From the NCBI RefSeq assembly GCF_017591435.1, contig NC_059300.1, forward strand, positions 19,552,436-19,616,435: a stretch of 64,000 nucleotides of DNA, in the 5' to 3' direction. The notes under the pieces were generated by a model. The model ran no database searches. It worked only from the letters and a program-made list of their open reading frames with translations, and had not been told where the DNA came from. The stretch comes from Portunus trituberculatus. Lineage: Eukaryota > Arthropoda > Malacostraca > Decapoda > Portunidae. How positions within the stretch are numbered: position 1 is the stretch's first letter; the number at the start of each line of letters is the position of its first letter. A program made the translations under genes and the position numbers. Positions 35,880 through 49,226 of this stretch are shown piece by piece.

Positions 35880-36990
35880 GACTCGACTACGGGTAATTCA
35901 ACACAACATATTGGCCTGGAATAGACGTAAATATGACCTGTGTAACACATACAGACCCCTCGAACCAGACGTTATCCTTATTAACACCCCACGGACTCAC
36001 AGATGGAGACAAAATTAAGATACCTGGCTACAGACGTAAATATGACCTGTGTAACACATACAGACCCCTCGACCCAGACATTATCCCTATTAACACCCAC
36101 GGACTCACAGATGGAGACAAAATTAAGATACCTGGCTACAGACTTATTCAACATAACACCACCAATGAACACAACAACGGAGTAGCCATTCCTCTCAAGA
36201 CTAGACTAAAATATACAAGACTAGAAGACGACTTCCTCTCAGAGACACTAGCCATTGACATAGAAACCGCAGATGGTCCCCTCACTGTCGCCACATCCTA
36301 GCTTCCCCCAAGACGCCTTTTCCTTCCTCTCCCTGACTTTCTCCGCATTTTCCGAAGGCGTTCCCCTGTATCATTTGTGGGGATCTAAACGCCAGACACC
36401 CCACACTAGGCCACACAACAACTAACACTGTTGGACGCGGACTTTCCAATCTTCTCAGACACCAGACTGCCAGACATATAGGACCTTTTTTTTCCAACAT
36501 TCTTCAACCATCATTCCTCATCTCCCGACATCATCCTAATCAACCCCTACAACCCCTTTGCTCACTCCATATCCCCAGGCCTCCTCACCTCCAGTGATCA
36601 ACTGCCACTCATCATAGACAAAGCTCATCTCCACCACCCCCTCGCTTCTCCTTCTGCTCTGTCGGCTGGGACACCTTCAGTGGCGATGACCAACTGAACA
36701 TGACTACCCTCCCCGACATCTCTCATGCAGGCCTTGAAGAGATTGACACTGCCCTTGAAGACTGGATGACTACAGTACGAATAGTAGCCAACAGACACAT
36801 CCCCATGACAGCACACAGGACGATCCCTTGCCCCCGACCCACTAGGACGACACAAATGACTCGAATTCAATTCCAGGTCCTACTAGACCAGTCAAGACGT
36901 ACAGGGTGGGCATATGACAGATAAGTTCACTATAGACAGCTAAGACAGACCTTAATGGACAAGAGACGTGAGGAGGCGAACAATTGCTGG
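35880..36990 (+). pseudogene. I/Nimb-like ORF2, APE endonuclease part, with tandem duplication
   Basis: Starts MTRLRVIQHNILAWNRRKYD at 35878-35880. A 109/108-bp segment (35923-36031 and 36032-36139) is directly duplicated, and the extra C in the first copy shifts the frame. Then follow NGVAIPLKTRLKYTRLEDDF, SETLAIDIETADGPLTVA, a degraded GDLNARH-type region near 36380 (stop at GI-stop), FNHHSSSPDIILINPYNPFA, and an SSDQLPLII block. It is not functional. It would have nicked target DNA. Confidence 0.75.
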
Positions 36991-38715
36991 GCTCGCACCC
37001 TCGCATACCTCGCCTCCTCCTAAAAGGACCCAAGGACCTTCTGGAAGGACGTCAAGAGACTCAGGACGCTCAACAGGACTCTCCCGTACTTTTATGACAG
37101 ACGGATATGGACAAAAACATTACTCTTCTGAGGACAAAGCCAGACTATTGACCGACATATGGGAGCCAGTCTTCCAAAATGACGAGGATGACTTTGAAGA
37201 CAATGACACGGTGTTGAATTACCTCCAACAAAACAGCGACAGACTGACGCCGTACGACACGGCTGACTCTTCAAGGCTGACCGGGGCCACGGCTCTCGAC
37301 TGCCTTATCTCCTCAGAAGAAATTCGCACAGCCATCAGGAACAGCAAGGCCACCTGCCCCGGCAGCAGCTCAATCAACAAACACATGCTGTCTCATCTAC
37401 CGGATCAGGCTGTGGGAAGGTTTCGGGATATCCTCAACGCCGCTCTCTCTGCTGGCTATTTCCCTGATGGTTTCAAGGGGGCCGAGATGCGGATGATCGC
37501 CAAGTCTGGGAAGGACCCTACCCAGCCAGATAGCTGTCGCCCCATCTCGCTCCTGGAGACCCCAGGAAAGGTGCTGGAGAGAGTGGTCACGAGGCGACTG
37601 CGAGGCCACCTGGAGGGAGCTGGCACCTACAGTCCAGGGCAGTATGGATTCCGGAGAGGGGTGGGGACGACCCATGCTATCGCAGTCGTCACCGAGACTC
37701 TGGCGGTCCAGGAGGCATCGGGCAGCCGATGCAACCTCATCCTCCGTGATGTCAGCAAAGCATTTGACAAAGTGTGGCATCTCGGCATCAAGTACAAGAT
37801 CCTACACCTGGGGCTCCCGGGCCCCGTAGAGCGCCTGCTTTGTGACTTCCTGGAGGATAGGACGGCCAGCATCAAGGTGGGTGGCTATGCTGGACGGCCA
37901 TTTCCTCTCTGCTCCAGCGTCCCCCAGGGGAGTGTACTCTCCCCTACACTGTACACCATCTATACCTGGGACTGCCCTGAGTCTGCTGCTAGACTCAATG
38001 TTCAGTATGCAGACAACGTCAGCCAGCTCGTGTACAACCTGGGTAGGTCCTCCAGGATGCTAAACTCCAGGACTGGGAGAGAAATTGCCAGAGTCAACAC
38101 CTACAGGGCTGAATGGCAGATTAAAACCAATCAGCACAAATTCGCCGTCATAGCCTTGGCCACTTGCAACCCGACACCCCTGCTGGTCGAAGAGGAGCTG
38201 GTTGACTTCAGCCTCTGTGGGAGGTTCCTGGCCCTCGAAGTCTCGGGAAGAGGCTACTCCTCCCACATTATCAGTAGGGTACGCCAAGCCAGGCATGCCC
38301 TGGGGTCCCTCTACAGGTTCCAGGACTTGGACCCCAGGTTAAAACTCCACCTTGTCAAGACTCTGGTGCTCCCGGTACTGATGTACCCCCTGTCCCCACC
38401 CACGCTCTCAGCAGAGTCGCCATCAGTAGGCTCCAAAGAGTACAGAACGCAGCACTACGGTTCGTCTTGGACATCTGATGGGAAGACTTCTGTACGGTGG
38501 AAGCCATGCACATCGAGGCCTCTGTCCCAGCCCTTAATGTCTGACTGCATGATCTTGCGGTCGGAGTCTGGCAATGTCTGCAAGACCTGGGCTGGGAGCA
38601 ATACAACTCCCTCCAGGAGTTGCACCAACATGTCCCTCAGCAGCAATATGCATGGTTTCCGTGGAGCCTGCTAGCACTAGAACGAGACCCTGACCCGAAG
38701 CCCCGATACCGGTAG
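36968..38715 (+). pseudogene. I/Nimb-like ORF2 reverse transcriptase with YADN in place of YADD
   Basis: The long open frame to 38674 is genuine RT from about 37100 on; its first about 40 residues are out of the true frame. Blocks: EIRTAIRNSKATCPGSSSIN, SCRPISLLETPGKVLERVV, YGFRRGVGTTHAIAV, LRDVSKAFDKVWHLGIKYKI, SSVPQGSVLSPTLYTIYTWD and NVQYADNVSQLVYN. The catalytic second Asp is Asn (YADN at 38006-38017), which should abolish polymerisation. After a frameshift near 38395 the C-terminus reads SRVAISRLQRVQNAALRFVL and ends KPRYR-stop at 38715. About 270 bp of pyrimidine-rich 3' UTR follow. Confidence 0.85.
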
Positions 38716-38984
38716 ATGAGCAAGCGCGTGAAAGACAATCGTGTACACCATTGTGCACAATGATTATTGTATATATGCCCATTTTATATATTTAATTGTA
38801 CCATATTCTAATGTAAGCAAACCTCTTCCTCTTGCCTCTTCTAACATATCTGTATTTTCCCCCCTTCCTTTTGTTTCTACTCCTATTCCTACTCTCACAA
38901 CCTCTCCAAACTCCACATCCAATCTTTATCACTTCCTCCTTATAACCCCCTTTTCCCCAGTAATTTCCAAACCCCTCTCACTAT

Positions 38985-41617
38985 ATGTATTTACCTAGTT
39001 GTATTTACCTAATTGTAGTTTTACAGGGCCTGGGCTTTATGCTCGTGTGGCCCCGTCTCCATATCTACACTTATCCAATCTTACTTTAAAAGTGTGCACA
39101 CTCGTTGCAGACACTACTTCTTCATCTAAAATGTTCCACGTCTCAATACATCTCTGCGGGAAACTATATTTTTTTATATCTCTCAAACATCTTCCCTTTC
39201 TCAGCTTTTTACTATGCGATCTTGTGCTTCGGGTGTCATATTCTTCTCTCAGGATCAGTTTCTCATTATCCACTTGGTCCATTCCGTTGATCAATTTATA
39301 GACTTGTATCAGGTCTCTTCTCTGCCTTCTTTGTTCCAAGGTTGGTAGATCCATAGCCTTTAGTCTCTCCTCATATGTCATCCCTTCAAGTTCTGGGACC
39401 ATTCTTGTAGCCATTTTTTTGTAGCCTCTCCAATTTTCTTATGTGTTTCTTTTTATGAGGGGTCCACACTACTCCTGCATATTCCAATCTGGGTCTTATT
39501 ATAGTATTTATCAATTTCTTCATCATTTCTTTGTCCATGTAGTGAAATGCTACTCCAATATTCCTTAGCAAATTATATGTTTCTCTAAAATTCTATCAAT
39601 ATGGCTTACTGGTTGATTGTTTTCTTCCATCGTCACTCCTAAGTCCTTTTCCTTTTGACTTTCTCCAGTTCTACTCAATCTCCCATCTTATAGATTCCCA
39701 CAGGTCGTCTTTCACTCTTTCCCATTTCCATGACATGGCTTTTGTTCACATTGAATTCCATTTCCACTTCTTACTCCATTCCCAGATCTTATTTAGGTCT
39801 TCTTGCAGTATTTCACAATCCTCCTTTTGCTTTATAACTCTGCACAGTTTCGTATCATCCGCAAACAAATTTATGTAGCTGTTCACTCCTTCTGGCATGT
39901 CATTAATATAAATGAGGAAAAGTATTGGTGCCAATACTGACCCCTGTGGCACTCCGCTTTCTACTGCTCTCCACTTGGACTTCATATCTTTAACTACCGT
40001 CCTTATTTCTCTCCCCCTCAAATAATTTTCTATCCATCTCAATGTGCTTCCTTTTAAGCCACCCTTCTCCTCTAACTTCCACAGTAATCTTGCGTGTGGC
40101 ACTTTGTCAAACGCCTTTTTTAAATCCAAATAGATGCAGTCAACCCATCCTCTCTCTCTTGTACTCTATCAACTATTCTAGAATAGAAACTCAATAAATT
40201 AGTTACACAAGACCGTCCTTTTCTAAAACCAAATTGGCTATTTGATATTAATTTGTTGTCTTCAAGGAACTCAATCCATTGTTTCTTTATTATTCTTTCA
40301 CACATCTTGCATATTACACTAGTTAGTGATACCGGTCTGTAATTTAAAGGTTCTTCTTTCCTTCCGCTCTTATATATGGGAACCACCTCAGCTCTTTTCC
40401 ATTCTACTGGCACTGTTCCATTTTCTATTGAGCATTTTATGATGTTGTATATAGGACTTGCTAGTTCTTCCCTACATTCTTTCAGTATTCTGCCTGAGAC
40501 TTCATCTGGTCCCATTGCCTTCTCTTCATCCAGTTCCTTCATTAACTCTTTTATTTCAAGCTTGGTTACTTTAATCTCTTTCATATAGATTGTCTCTCTA
40601 TTACCCTGTGGCCTCTCAAATTTGGATTCTTTAGTAAAGACCTCCTGGAATTTTTATTTAATAGTTCTGCCATACTTTTGGGTCTTCCACCATCCCGTTC
40701 TCTCCTTTTAACCTTTCTATTGTTTCTTTTTGCCTAATTTTTCCATTTATGAATCTATAGAACAATTTTGGTTGCTCCTTACATTTTTCGACAATATCTT
40801 TTCAAGTTCTTTTCCTCTTCCTTCCTCACCTTAACATATTCATTTCTCGCTGCCTTGAAGTTTTCCTTGTTTGTTGGATTCCTATTTCTCCTCCACCTTT
40901 TCCATGCTCCATCTCTTTTCTCCTTTGCCCTAGCACACCTTGCATTAAACCAATCTTTCTTTCCTTCTTCTTTTGGTCTATATTTTGGGACATATTCCCT
41001 GACTCCTGTTTTGTATATTTCCAAAAATAAGTTATATTTGTCTTGCATTGTCTCTGAGTTTTCCATCTCCTCCCAGTCTACGTTTTAAAATAGTTCTTGA
41101 GATTCTCAATATCAGCCTTTCTGTAATTTAATCGGTCTCCTTTGTATGAATCGTCTCTATCTTCCTTTCCTTCTTCTATATCTATTTCTAATATTGCATG
41201 GTCACTCTTTCCCAATGGGCACTTATATCTTATATTGTCATTCATTTGTATACCCCTTGTAAAAACTAGGTCCAATCTCGCCGGCTCGTCGTTTCCTCTG
41301 AATCTTGTGCATTCCTTTACTCTCTGGTCCATCATATTGTCTATCATTAGGTTCAAGAATCTTTCTTCCCAGGCTTCTTCCCCCATACCACTTTCATAAT
41401 TTTCCCAGTCCACTTCTTTACAGTTGAAATCTCCTACTAATATCACTTTCTCCTTTCTTTAACGATTCTCGTTAGACTCTTTATTGTGTCATCTATCATG
41501 TCTTTATATTCTTGATTGGTCCATGAATTTGTTTTTGGTGGCACATATGTTACAATGATTGTTATCTCTTTTTTATTAATATGCATCTTAATATACAATA
41601 CTTCTGCTTTTCCTTCC
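38985..41617 (-). mobile_element. CR1-like LINE family B (minus copy 1)
   Basis: The tail, two ACTAGGTAAATAC-like units, lies at 38985-39020 and protein order runs right to left: EN ILVGDFNCKEVDWENYESG and GKSDHAILEIDIEE (41078-41446), linker KKDWFNARCARAKEKRDGAW, RT MGPDEVSGRILKECREELAS, FGFRKGRSCVTNLLSFYSRI, MDLKKAFDKVPHARLLWKLE, SGVPQGSVLAPILFLIYIND, FADDTKLC, thumb RPRLEYAGVVWTPHKKKHIR and C-terminus SFPQRCIETWN. Frameshifts occur between blocks. The 5' end is truncated inside EN exactly at a (CA)n/(TA)n tract (41618-41796). It has inserted in or next to the 3' UTR of the I-like LINE. Confidence 0.9.
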
Positions 41618-41652
41618 CCACATGTGTGTGTATGTATATGTGTGTGTATGTG

Positions 41653-41743
<91 letters not shown>

Positions 41744-41796
41744 GTGTATGTGTGTGTGCGAGTGTATGTGTATGTATATGTATATGTATATGTATT
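41618..41796. repeat. Mixed (CA)n/(TA)n microsatellite between two B copies
   Basis: (TG)n, (AT)n and TATATG runs. It links the 5' end of one minus-strand B copy to the tail of the next. Confidence 0.95.
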
Positions 41797-41993
41797 TACC
41801 AAGTTGTATTTACCTAGTTGTAGTTTTACAGGGCCTGGGCTTTATGCTCGTGTGGCCCCGTCTCCATATCTACACTTATCCAATCTTACTTTAAAAGTGT
41901 GCACACTCGTTGCAGACACTACTTCTTCATCTAAACTGTTCCACGTCTCAATACATCTCTGTGGGAAACTATATTTTTTAATATCTCTCAGAC
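41797..41993 (-). mobile_element. CR1-like LINE family B, 3' end only (minus copy 2)
   Basis: About 200 bp: C-terminal codons SFPQRCIETWNSLDEEVVSA then a stop and the ACTAGGTAAATAC-type tail. Truncated at TCTGAGAGATATT next to a second (CA)n/(TA)n tract at 41994-42153. Confidence 0.9.
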
Positions 41994-42605
<612 letters not shown>

Positions 42606-42814
42606 CATGTCGATAGTTTGTGCTCATAGCAACCATCCTTGACTCCAAAGTCTCCATTGCTCACCTCTTGGTTCTTCTCTAGCTTCATCTTCTTCAATAA
42701 TAACAGGTGCATGTGCAATTCCAGCATGAAGAACAGGTTAAGGTATTAGTGGCATGATTTTGCTCTGGTTTCTTTGGATGTGGTTTAGTCTTAGTTGCTG
42801 GGCCGTTTCCCTAG

Positions 42815-43726
42815 CAAGCAAGGTAAAAATTGATGATTATACACTTTTTCATAAGGATAGGGAAAGCAGAAAAGAGGGAGGAGTGGCTTTGTACGTCAAG
42901 GACACACTGCAATGTTACATAAACAGCAGAAATAAGACAGATAGCAAAACAGAGTCTCTATGGGTAGATACTGAGGGCGTGTCTCAATCAATAGTAGTGG
43001 GTTTAGTATACAGGCCACCTAATGCTTCAAACCAAATAAACTCTTCCCTATGGGAGGATATAAATAGAGCAGCCAGATACAGTAAGGTATGTGTGGAAGG
43101 GGATTTTAACTATATTAGTGTTGATTGGAGCTTGATGGTGGGTAGCAGGAAAGCAGAAGAATTTCTGAAATTCATTCAGGATAATCTTTTAAAGCAAGTC
43201 ATCTTAGAACCCACACAGGGAAATAATATGCTAGATTTAATTTTGACAAACAGGGAGGAGGCAGCTACACAGGTGGAGGTTGGTGGGAAGCTAGGTAACA
43301 ATGATCACAAAGAAATACAGTATACATTGAAATGGCATGAAACTTTTAGATAAAAGAACAATAAGAAAGTACCTGACGAACTTCAGGAAGGCTAATTTTG
43401 AGAGATAAAGGGGGTTTTTCCAAGGAGTCGTCCGGCAAGGGGAAGGCAGAGATAGTCAGGTAAGGGTAGAAGGAAGGCAGGATCAGAGAAGGGTGGTGAG
43501 GTGTGAAGTCAGAGCAGGGCAGAGAGAGAGTGAGGCAGTGGGGGGATCTGGATTAGGACATAAGGGGAATCCCGGTCAGCTGAGGGTTAGTGAGATATAT
43601 ACCGACTTTTGTAAATAAAATACATGAGGATCAGATAGCTAACATTCCACATAAAACAACAAAATCACAAAGTAACGACCCTAAGTGGATGACAGACAAA
43701 TTAAAGCGTTGCATAGGGCAAAAGAA

Positions 43727-43805
<79 letters not shown>

Positions 43806-45715
43806 AGGCTAAAGACAGGAGATGAGGCTGTAAGGCCACTATACCATGAATCAGTAAGAACAGTGAAGAGGTTAATGAGGAAGGCTAAAAGTTAATATGA
43901 GTTGAGGGTAGCCAGCCAAGCAAACATGGACCCCACGGGATTTTTTCTGTTATACACGATGAAAAGCAGAGAAGAAATAGGTCCCTAAGACAGCAAGTAG
44001 GGAGATGGTTAGTTCTGCGGACGAGATTAGTAGAATTATGAACGAGTATTTTTTTAATTGTCTTCACCCAAGAGAACACGCAAGAAATCCCAAATAGCGT
44101 ACATATATTTAGGGCAGAGGATAGTTAAAAACTGACAGATATTCATATAACTAAGGTGATGGTAGAACAGGAGATAGATAAACTAAAGAAATTCAAGTCA
44201 CCAGGACCTGATGAAGTATATTCAAGGCTTCTAAAGGAATGTAAGGAAGTTGTCAGCGAGCCTTTAGCAGTACTTTTTAGGATGTCACTGGGTGAGATAC
44301 CAATAATGTGGAGAGAAGCTAACATGGTTCCCATATTCAAGAAGGGAGATAAAACCCTAACATCTAATTACAGGCCCTGTCAGGTTAACTTCAATTGTGG
44401 GTAAATTAATGGAGTCCATAAAAGCAAAAAAAACATTAAGGAACACCTGAACAAACATGGCTTGATAAATCAAACACAACATGGATTTACAAACTTCGTT
44501 GAGTTTTTATAGTAAGGTTTATGAGGCCACATATAAGGGTGATAAATATGGCATTTTATACTTGGATTTCAGTAAAGCCTTTGACAAGGTACCTCATCAG
44601 AGGCTCTTAAAAAGGCTAGAGCGCACGGTACAGAGGATAGAATATTAGGCTGGATAAAAGCATGCTTAGACGACAGGCGTCAGAGGGTAGAAATCAATGG
44701 ATCTACTTCCGAGTGGGGGGAAAGTAGTTAGTGGGGTGCTCAGCTTTAGGGCCATTATTATTTCTAATATATATTAATGATTTGAATAGTGGAATTAATA
44801 GTGACATTAGTAAATTTGCAGACGACACAAAGATAGGTAGATTAATTAAGTCCGATTCGGATGCCATGGCCTTGCAGGATGACTTGGATAGGATGAAAGA
44901 ATGGACAGATAGATGGCAAATGCAGTTCAATATTAACAAGTGTAGAGTACCTACTAAGCGTAGGTAGAGATAATCCAAGCAATAGGTATACAATACATAA
45001 TGAGGCACTAGGAAGTTCCATGTATGAGAAAGATTTAGGAGTCAGAGTTAGCTCAGATCTCGGTACAAGGAAGCAATGTATTGAGGCAAGGAATAAGGTG
45101 AATAGAATATTGGGATTAATTTTTAGAAGTGTTAAAAGCAAATGTCCCGAAGTAATACTAAAATTATACTTGGTGCTGGTCAGGCCACATCTTTACTACG
45201 TGGTACAATTCTGGTCCCCACATTATAGGAATGATATAGTTCTGTTGGAGTCAGTGCAAAGAAGGATAACTAAAATGACACAGGGAATGAGGGATATTCC
45301 CTACAAAGCGAGACTGAAAAAACTCAATCTCCATTCCTTAGAGAGACATAGGTTAAAAGGAGACCTGATAGAAGTATTTAAGTAGTACATATAAGGGTTT
45401 TAACAAAGGGGACATGAATGTAGTTCTTAGGATCAGTGGAGGGGTCAGAACCAGAAATAATGTGTTTAAACTTGACAAATTCAGGTTCAGGAAAGAAATG
45501 TGAAGAAACTGGTTTTCAAACAGAATGGTTGATGAGAGGAACGGACTCGGTGGTCATGTAGTCAGGGCTGAATGAATAGGGAGCTTCAAAGAAGATTAGA
45601 TAAGTTCATGGATGGCGATGATAGATGGAATTAGGTAGCTTAAACACACAGGGACTGCCTCATATAGGCCTGGTGGCCTCTTGCAGCTTCCCTCCTTTCG
45701 TATGTTCTTATGTAA
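42815..45715 (+). mobile_element. CR1-like LINE family G, nearly complete ORF2, with (AT)n expansion
   Basis: EN frame 42754-43353: GGVALYVKDTLQCYINS, VGLVYRPPNASNQINSSLWE, EGDFNYISVDWSLM and NNDHKEIQYTLKW. Linker near 43700 (KRCIGQKKN then an (IY)n run from (AT)n at 43731-43803, then YKRLKTGDEAVRPLYHES). RT: KSPGPDEVYSRLLKECKE, LYLDFSKAFDKVPHQRLLKR near 44570, GPLLFLIYINDLNSGI and KFADDTKIGR near 44820. Thumb: RPHLYYVVQFWSPHYRNDI (45020-45385). The 3' UTR runs to CGTATGTTCTTATGT near 45715. Numerous stops. 42593-42814 upstream is unassigned. Confidence 0.88.
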
Positions 45716-46026
45716 GCAAGCAACGAACCAATCGAGAAAACAGACAGCTTGTGTGTGATAACGTTCCTGGTTTCATACCAAGTACCATGGCCTGCATTCT
45801 GCATATCATAGGTCAGTGTGATACCCCTTTAGACTCTGTGAGTCTCCTCCAAATATGTATCTATAGAATAAGTAGTAAATAGCAGCTTTTGTCTTCTCTT
45901 TAAATATTCAAAATCAATAACTTTGTTTCAGAAGAAAATTATTGTACGACAACAGAAGCAATTGAGTTCGAACTATTGTTTGGAAATCAAATTGTTCAAA
46001 AAAGGAGGTGTTTAGTCACTGAAGTT
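45716..46026. other. Unassigned sequence
   Basis: No transposon or convincing exon recognised. It ends in CAACTATAGGTAAATACACA, a LINE-like tail with no LINE body, from which the chain of CR1-like copies starts. Confidence 0.35.
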
Positions 46027-48402
46027 CAACTATAGGTAAATACACACACACACTCACACAAAGTAAAGGAAAACACAAGATTCAGAGGAAACGATGAGCC
46101 GGCAAGATCAGACCTAGTTTTTACAAAGGATATACCAATTAACGATGATATAAGATACAAGTGCCCATTGGGAAAGAGTGACCATGTAATATTAGAAATA
46201 GATATAGAAGAAGGAAAGGAAGATAGAGATGAATCATACAAAGGAGACTGATTAAATTACAGAAAGGCTGATATTGAGAATCTCAAGAACTATTTTAAAA
46301 ACGTAAACTGGGAGGAGATGGAAAACTCATTAACGGTTCAAGAGAAATATAAGTTATTTTTGGAAATATACAAAACTGGGGTCAGGGAATATGTCCCGTA
46401 ATATAGACCTAAAGAAGAAGGAAAGAAAGATTGGTTTAAGGCAAAGTGTGCTAGGGCAAAGGAGAAACGAGATGGAGCATGGAAAAGGTGGAGAAGAAAC
46501 AAAAATCCAGAAAATAAGGAAAACTTCAAAACAGCAAGAAATGAATATGCTAAGGTGAGAAAGGAAGAAGAAAGGAACTATGAAAAGGTCATTGTCGAAA
46601 AATGTAAGGAACAACCAAAATTGTTCTACAGATTCATAAATGGAAAAATAAGACAAAAGAAACAATAGAAAGGTTAAAAGGAGAAAACGGAATGGTGGAA
46701 GACCCAAAAAGCATGGCAGAACTGTTAAATAGTAAATTTCATGAGGTCTTTACTAAGGAATCCAAATTTGAAAGACCACAGGGTAATAGAGACTGTCTAT
46801 ATGAAAGAGATTAAAGTAACCAAGCTTGAAATAAAAAAGTTGATGACAGAACTAGATGAGGAAAAGGCAATGGGACTGGATGAAGTCTTAGGCAGAATAC
46901 TGAAAGAATGTAGGGAAGAACTAGCAAGTCCTATATACAACATCATAAAATGCTCAATTGAAAATGGAACAGTGCCAGTGGAGTGGAAAAGAGCTGAGGT
47001 GGTTCCCATATATAAGAGCGGAAGGAAGGAAGAACCTTTAAATTACAGACCGGTATCACTAACTAGTGTAATATGCAAGATGTGTGAAAAAGTAATAAAG
47101 AAGCAATGGATTGAGTTTCTTGAAGACAACAAAATATTATCAAATAGCCAATTTGGTTTTAGAAAAGGTCGGTCATGTGTAACAAATTTATTGAGTTTCT
47201 ACTCTAGAATAGTTGATAAAGTACAAGAGAGAGAGGATGGGTTGACTGTATTTATTTAGATCTAAAAAAGGCTTTTGATAAAGTGCCACATGAAAGATTA
47301 CTATGGAAGTTAGAGGAGAAGGGTGGCTTAAAATTTAGGAAGCACATTGAGATGGATGAAGAATTACTTAAGAGGGAGAGAAATAAGGACGATAGTTAAA
47401 GATATGAAGTCCAAGTGGAGAACAGTAGACAGCGGAGTGCCACAGGGGTCAGTATTGGCACCAATACTTTTTTTCGTATATATGAATGACATGCCAGAGG
47501 GAGGGAACAGCTATATAAATCTGTTTGCGGATGAAGCGAAACTGTGCATAGTCATTAAACAAAAAGAGGATTGTGAAATAATACGGGAAGACTTAAACAA
47601 GATCTGGAAATGGAGCAAAAATGGAGATGGAATTCAATGTGGACAAAAGCCATGTCATGGAAATGGGAAAAAGTGAAAGACGACCCGTGGGAATCTATAA
47701 GATGGGAGATGGAGTAGAACTAGAAAAAGTAAAAAAGGAAAAGGACTTGGGAGTGACAATGGAAGAAAATAATCAACCGGTAAGCCATATTGATAGAATT
47801 TTCAGAGAGACGTATAATTTGCTAAGGAATATTGGAGTAGCATTTCACTATATGGACAAGGAAATGATGAAGAAATTGATAAGTACTAAAATAAGACCTA
47901 GATTGGAATATGCAGGAGTTGTGTGGACTCCCCATAAAAAGAAACACATAAGAAAATTAGAGAGACTACAAAAAATGGCTACAAGAATGGTTCCAGAATT
48001 TAAAGGGATGACATGAGGAGAGACTAAAGGCTATGGATCTACCAACCTTGGAGCAGAGAAGAGAGAGAGGGGATCTGATACAAGTTTATAAATTGATTAA
48101 CGGAATGGATGAAGTGGATAATGAGAAACTGATCCTGAGAGAAGAATATGACTTTAGAAGCACAAGATCGCATAGTAAGAAACTAAGGAAGGGACGATGT
48201 CTGAGAGATGTTAAAAATTTAGTTTCCATAAAGATGTGTTGAGACTTGGAACAGTTTGAGTGAGGAAGTGGTGTCAGCAAAGAGTGTACATAGTTTTAAA
48301 GAAAAATTGGATAAGTGTAGATATGGAGACAGGACCACACGAGCATAAAGCCCAGGCCCTGTAAAACTACAACTAGGTAAATACAACTAGGTAAATACAC
48401 AA
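46027..48402 (+). mobile_element. CR1-like LINE family B (plus copy 1)
   Basis: Starts inside EN just after CTATAGGTAAATAC-(AC)n with KENTRFRGNDEPARSDLVF, then GKSDHVILEIDIEEGKEDRD, linker KKDWFKAKCARAKEKRDGAW, RT (46741-47259: LKECREELASPIYNIIKCS, NSQFGFRKGRSCVTNLLSFY), SGVPQGSVLAPILFFVYMND, FADEAKLC (second Asp replaced by Glu), thumb and C-terminus (47621-48242). The tail is two ACTAGGTAAATAC units at about 48371-48400. Several frameshifts. Confidence 0.9.
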
Positions 48403-49226
48403 AGATTGTAAAATACTGCAAGAAGACCTAAACAAGATCTGGGAATGGAGTAAAAAGTGGGAAATGGAATTCAATGTGGACAAAAGCCATGTCATGGAAA
48501 TGGGAAAGAGTGAAAGACGACCTGTGGGAATCTATAAGATGGGAGATGGGAGTAGAACTGGAAAAAGTAAAAAAGGAAAGGGATTTAGGAGTGATGATGG
48601 AAGAAAACAATCAACCGGTAAGCCATATTGATAGAATTTTTAGGGGGACATATAATTTGCTAAGGAATATTGGAGTAGCATTTCACTACATGAATAAAGA
48701 AATGATGAAGAAATTGATAAGTACTATAATAAGACCCAGATTGGAATATGCAGGAGTAGTGTGGACCCCTCATAAAAAGAAACACATAAGGAAGTTGGAG
48801 AGACTACAAAAAATGGCTACAACAATGGTTCCAGAATTTGAAGGGATGACATATGAGGAGAGACTAAAGGCTATGGATCTGCCAACCCTGGAACAAAGAA
48901 GAGAGAGAGGGGCTCTGATACAAGTTTACAAATTGATCAAGAATGGACCAAGTGGATAATGAGAAACTGATCCTGAGAGAAGAATATGATATTCGAAGCA
49001 CAAGATCCCATAGCAAAAAGCTGAGAAAGGGAAGATGTCTGAGAGATGTTAAATAATATAGTTTCCCGCAAAGATGTATTTAAACATGGAACAGTTTGAA
49101 TGAAGAAGTAGTGTCTGCAACGAGTGTGCATACTTTTAAAGTAAGATTGGATAAGTGTAGACATGGAGACGGGGCTACACGAGCATAAAGCCCAGGCCCC
49201 GTAAAACTACAACTAGGTAAACACAC
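48403..49226 (+). mobile_element. CR1-like LINE family B (plus copy 2, 3' part)
   Basis: Begins within RT just after the FADD block (DCKILQEDLNKIWEWSKKW) directly at the tail of the previous copy, and runs to its own shorter tail AACTAGGTAAACACAC near 49212-49226. The frame 48474-48959 covers thumb residues RPRLEYAGVVWTPHKKKHIR. One frameshift follows near 48940. Confidence 0.9.

Noticed and set aside
36968..37100. First about 40 residues of the 568-residue RT frame
   Set aside because: The LINE frame here is the other one (ARTLAYLASS, DPRTFWKDVKRLRTLN); the frame enters the real RT only after a frameshift near 37100.
45740..45840. Minus-strand exon with donor near 45770
   Set aside because: All three frames between the possible acceptor and donor contain stops.
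45900..46010. Plus-strand exon after TTTGTTTCAG near 45932
   Set aside because: A good acceptor-like sequence, but the only downstream donor (GAG/GTGTTT) is poor, the peptide is not recognisable and the candidate host gene is on the other strand.
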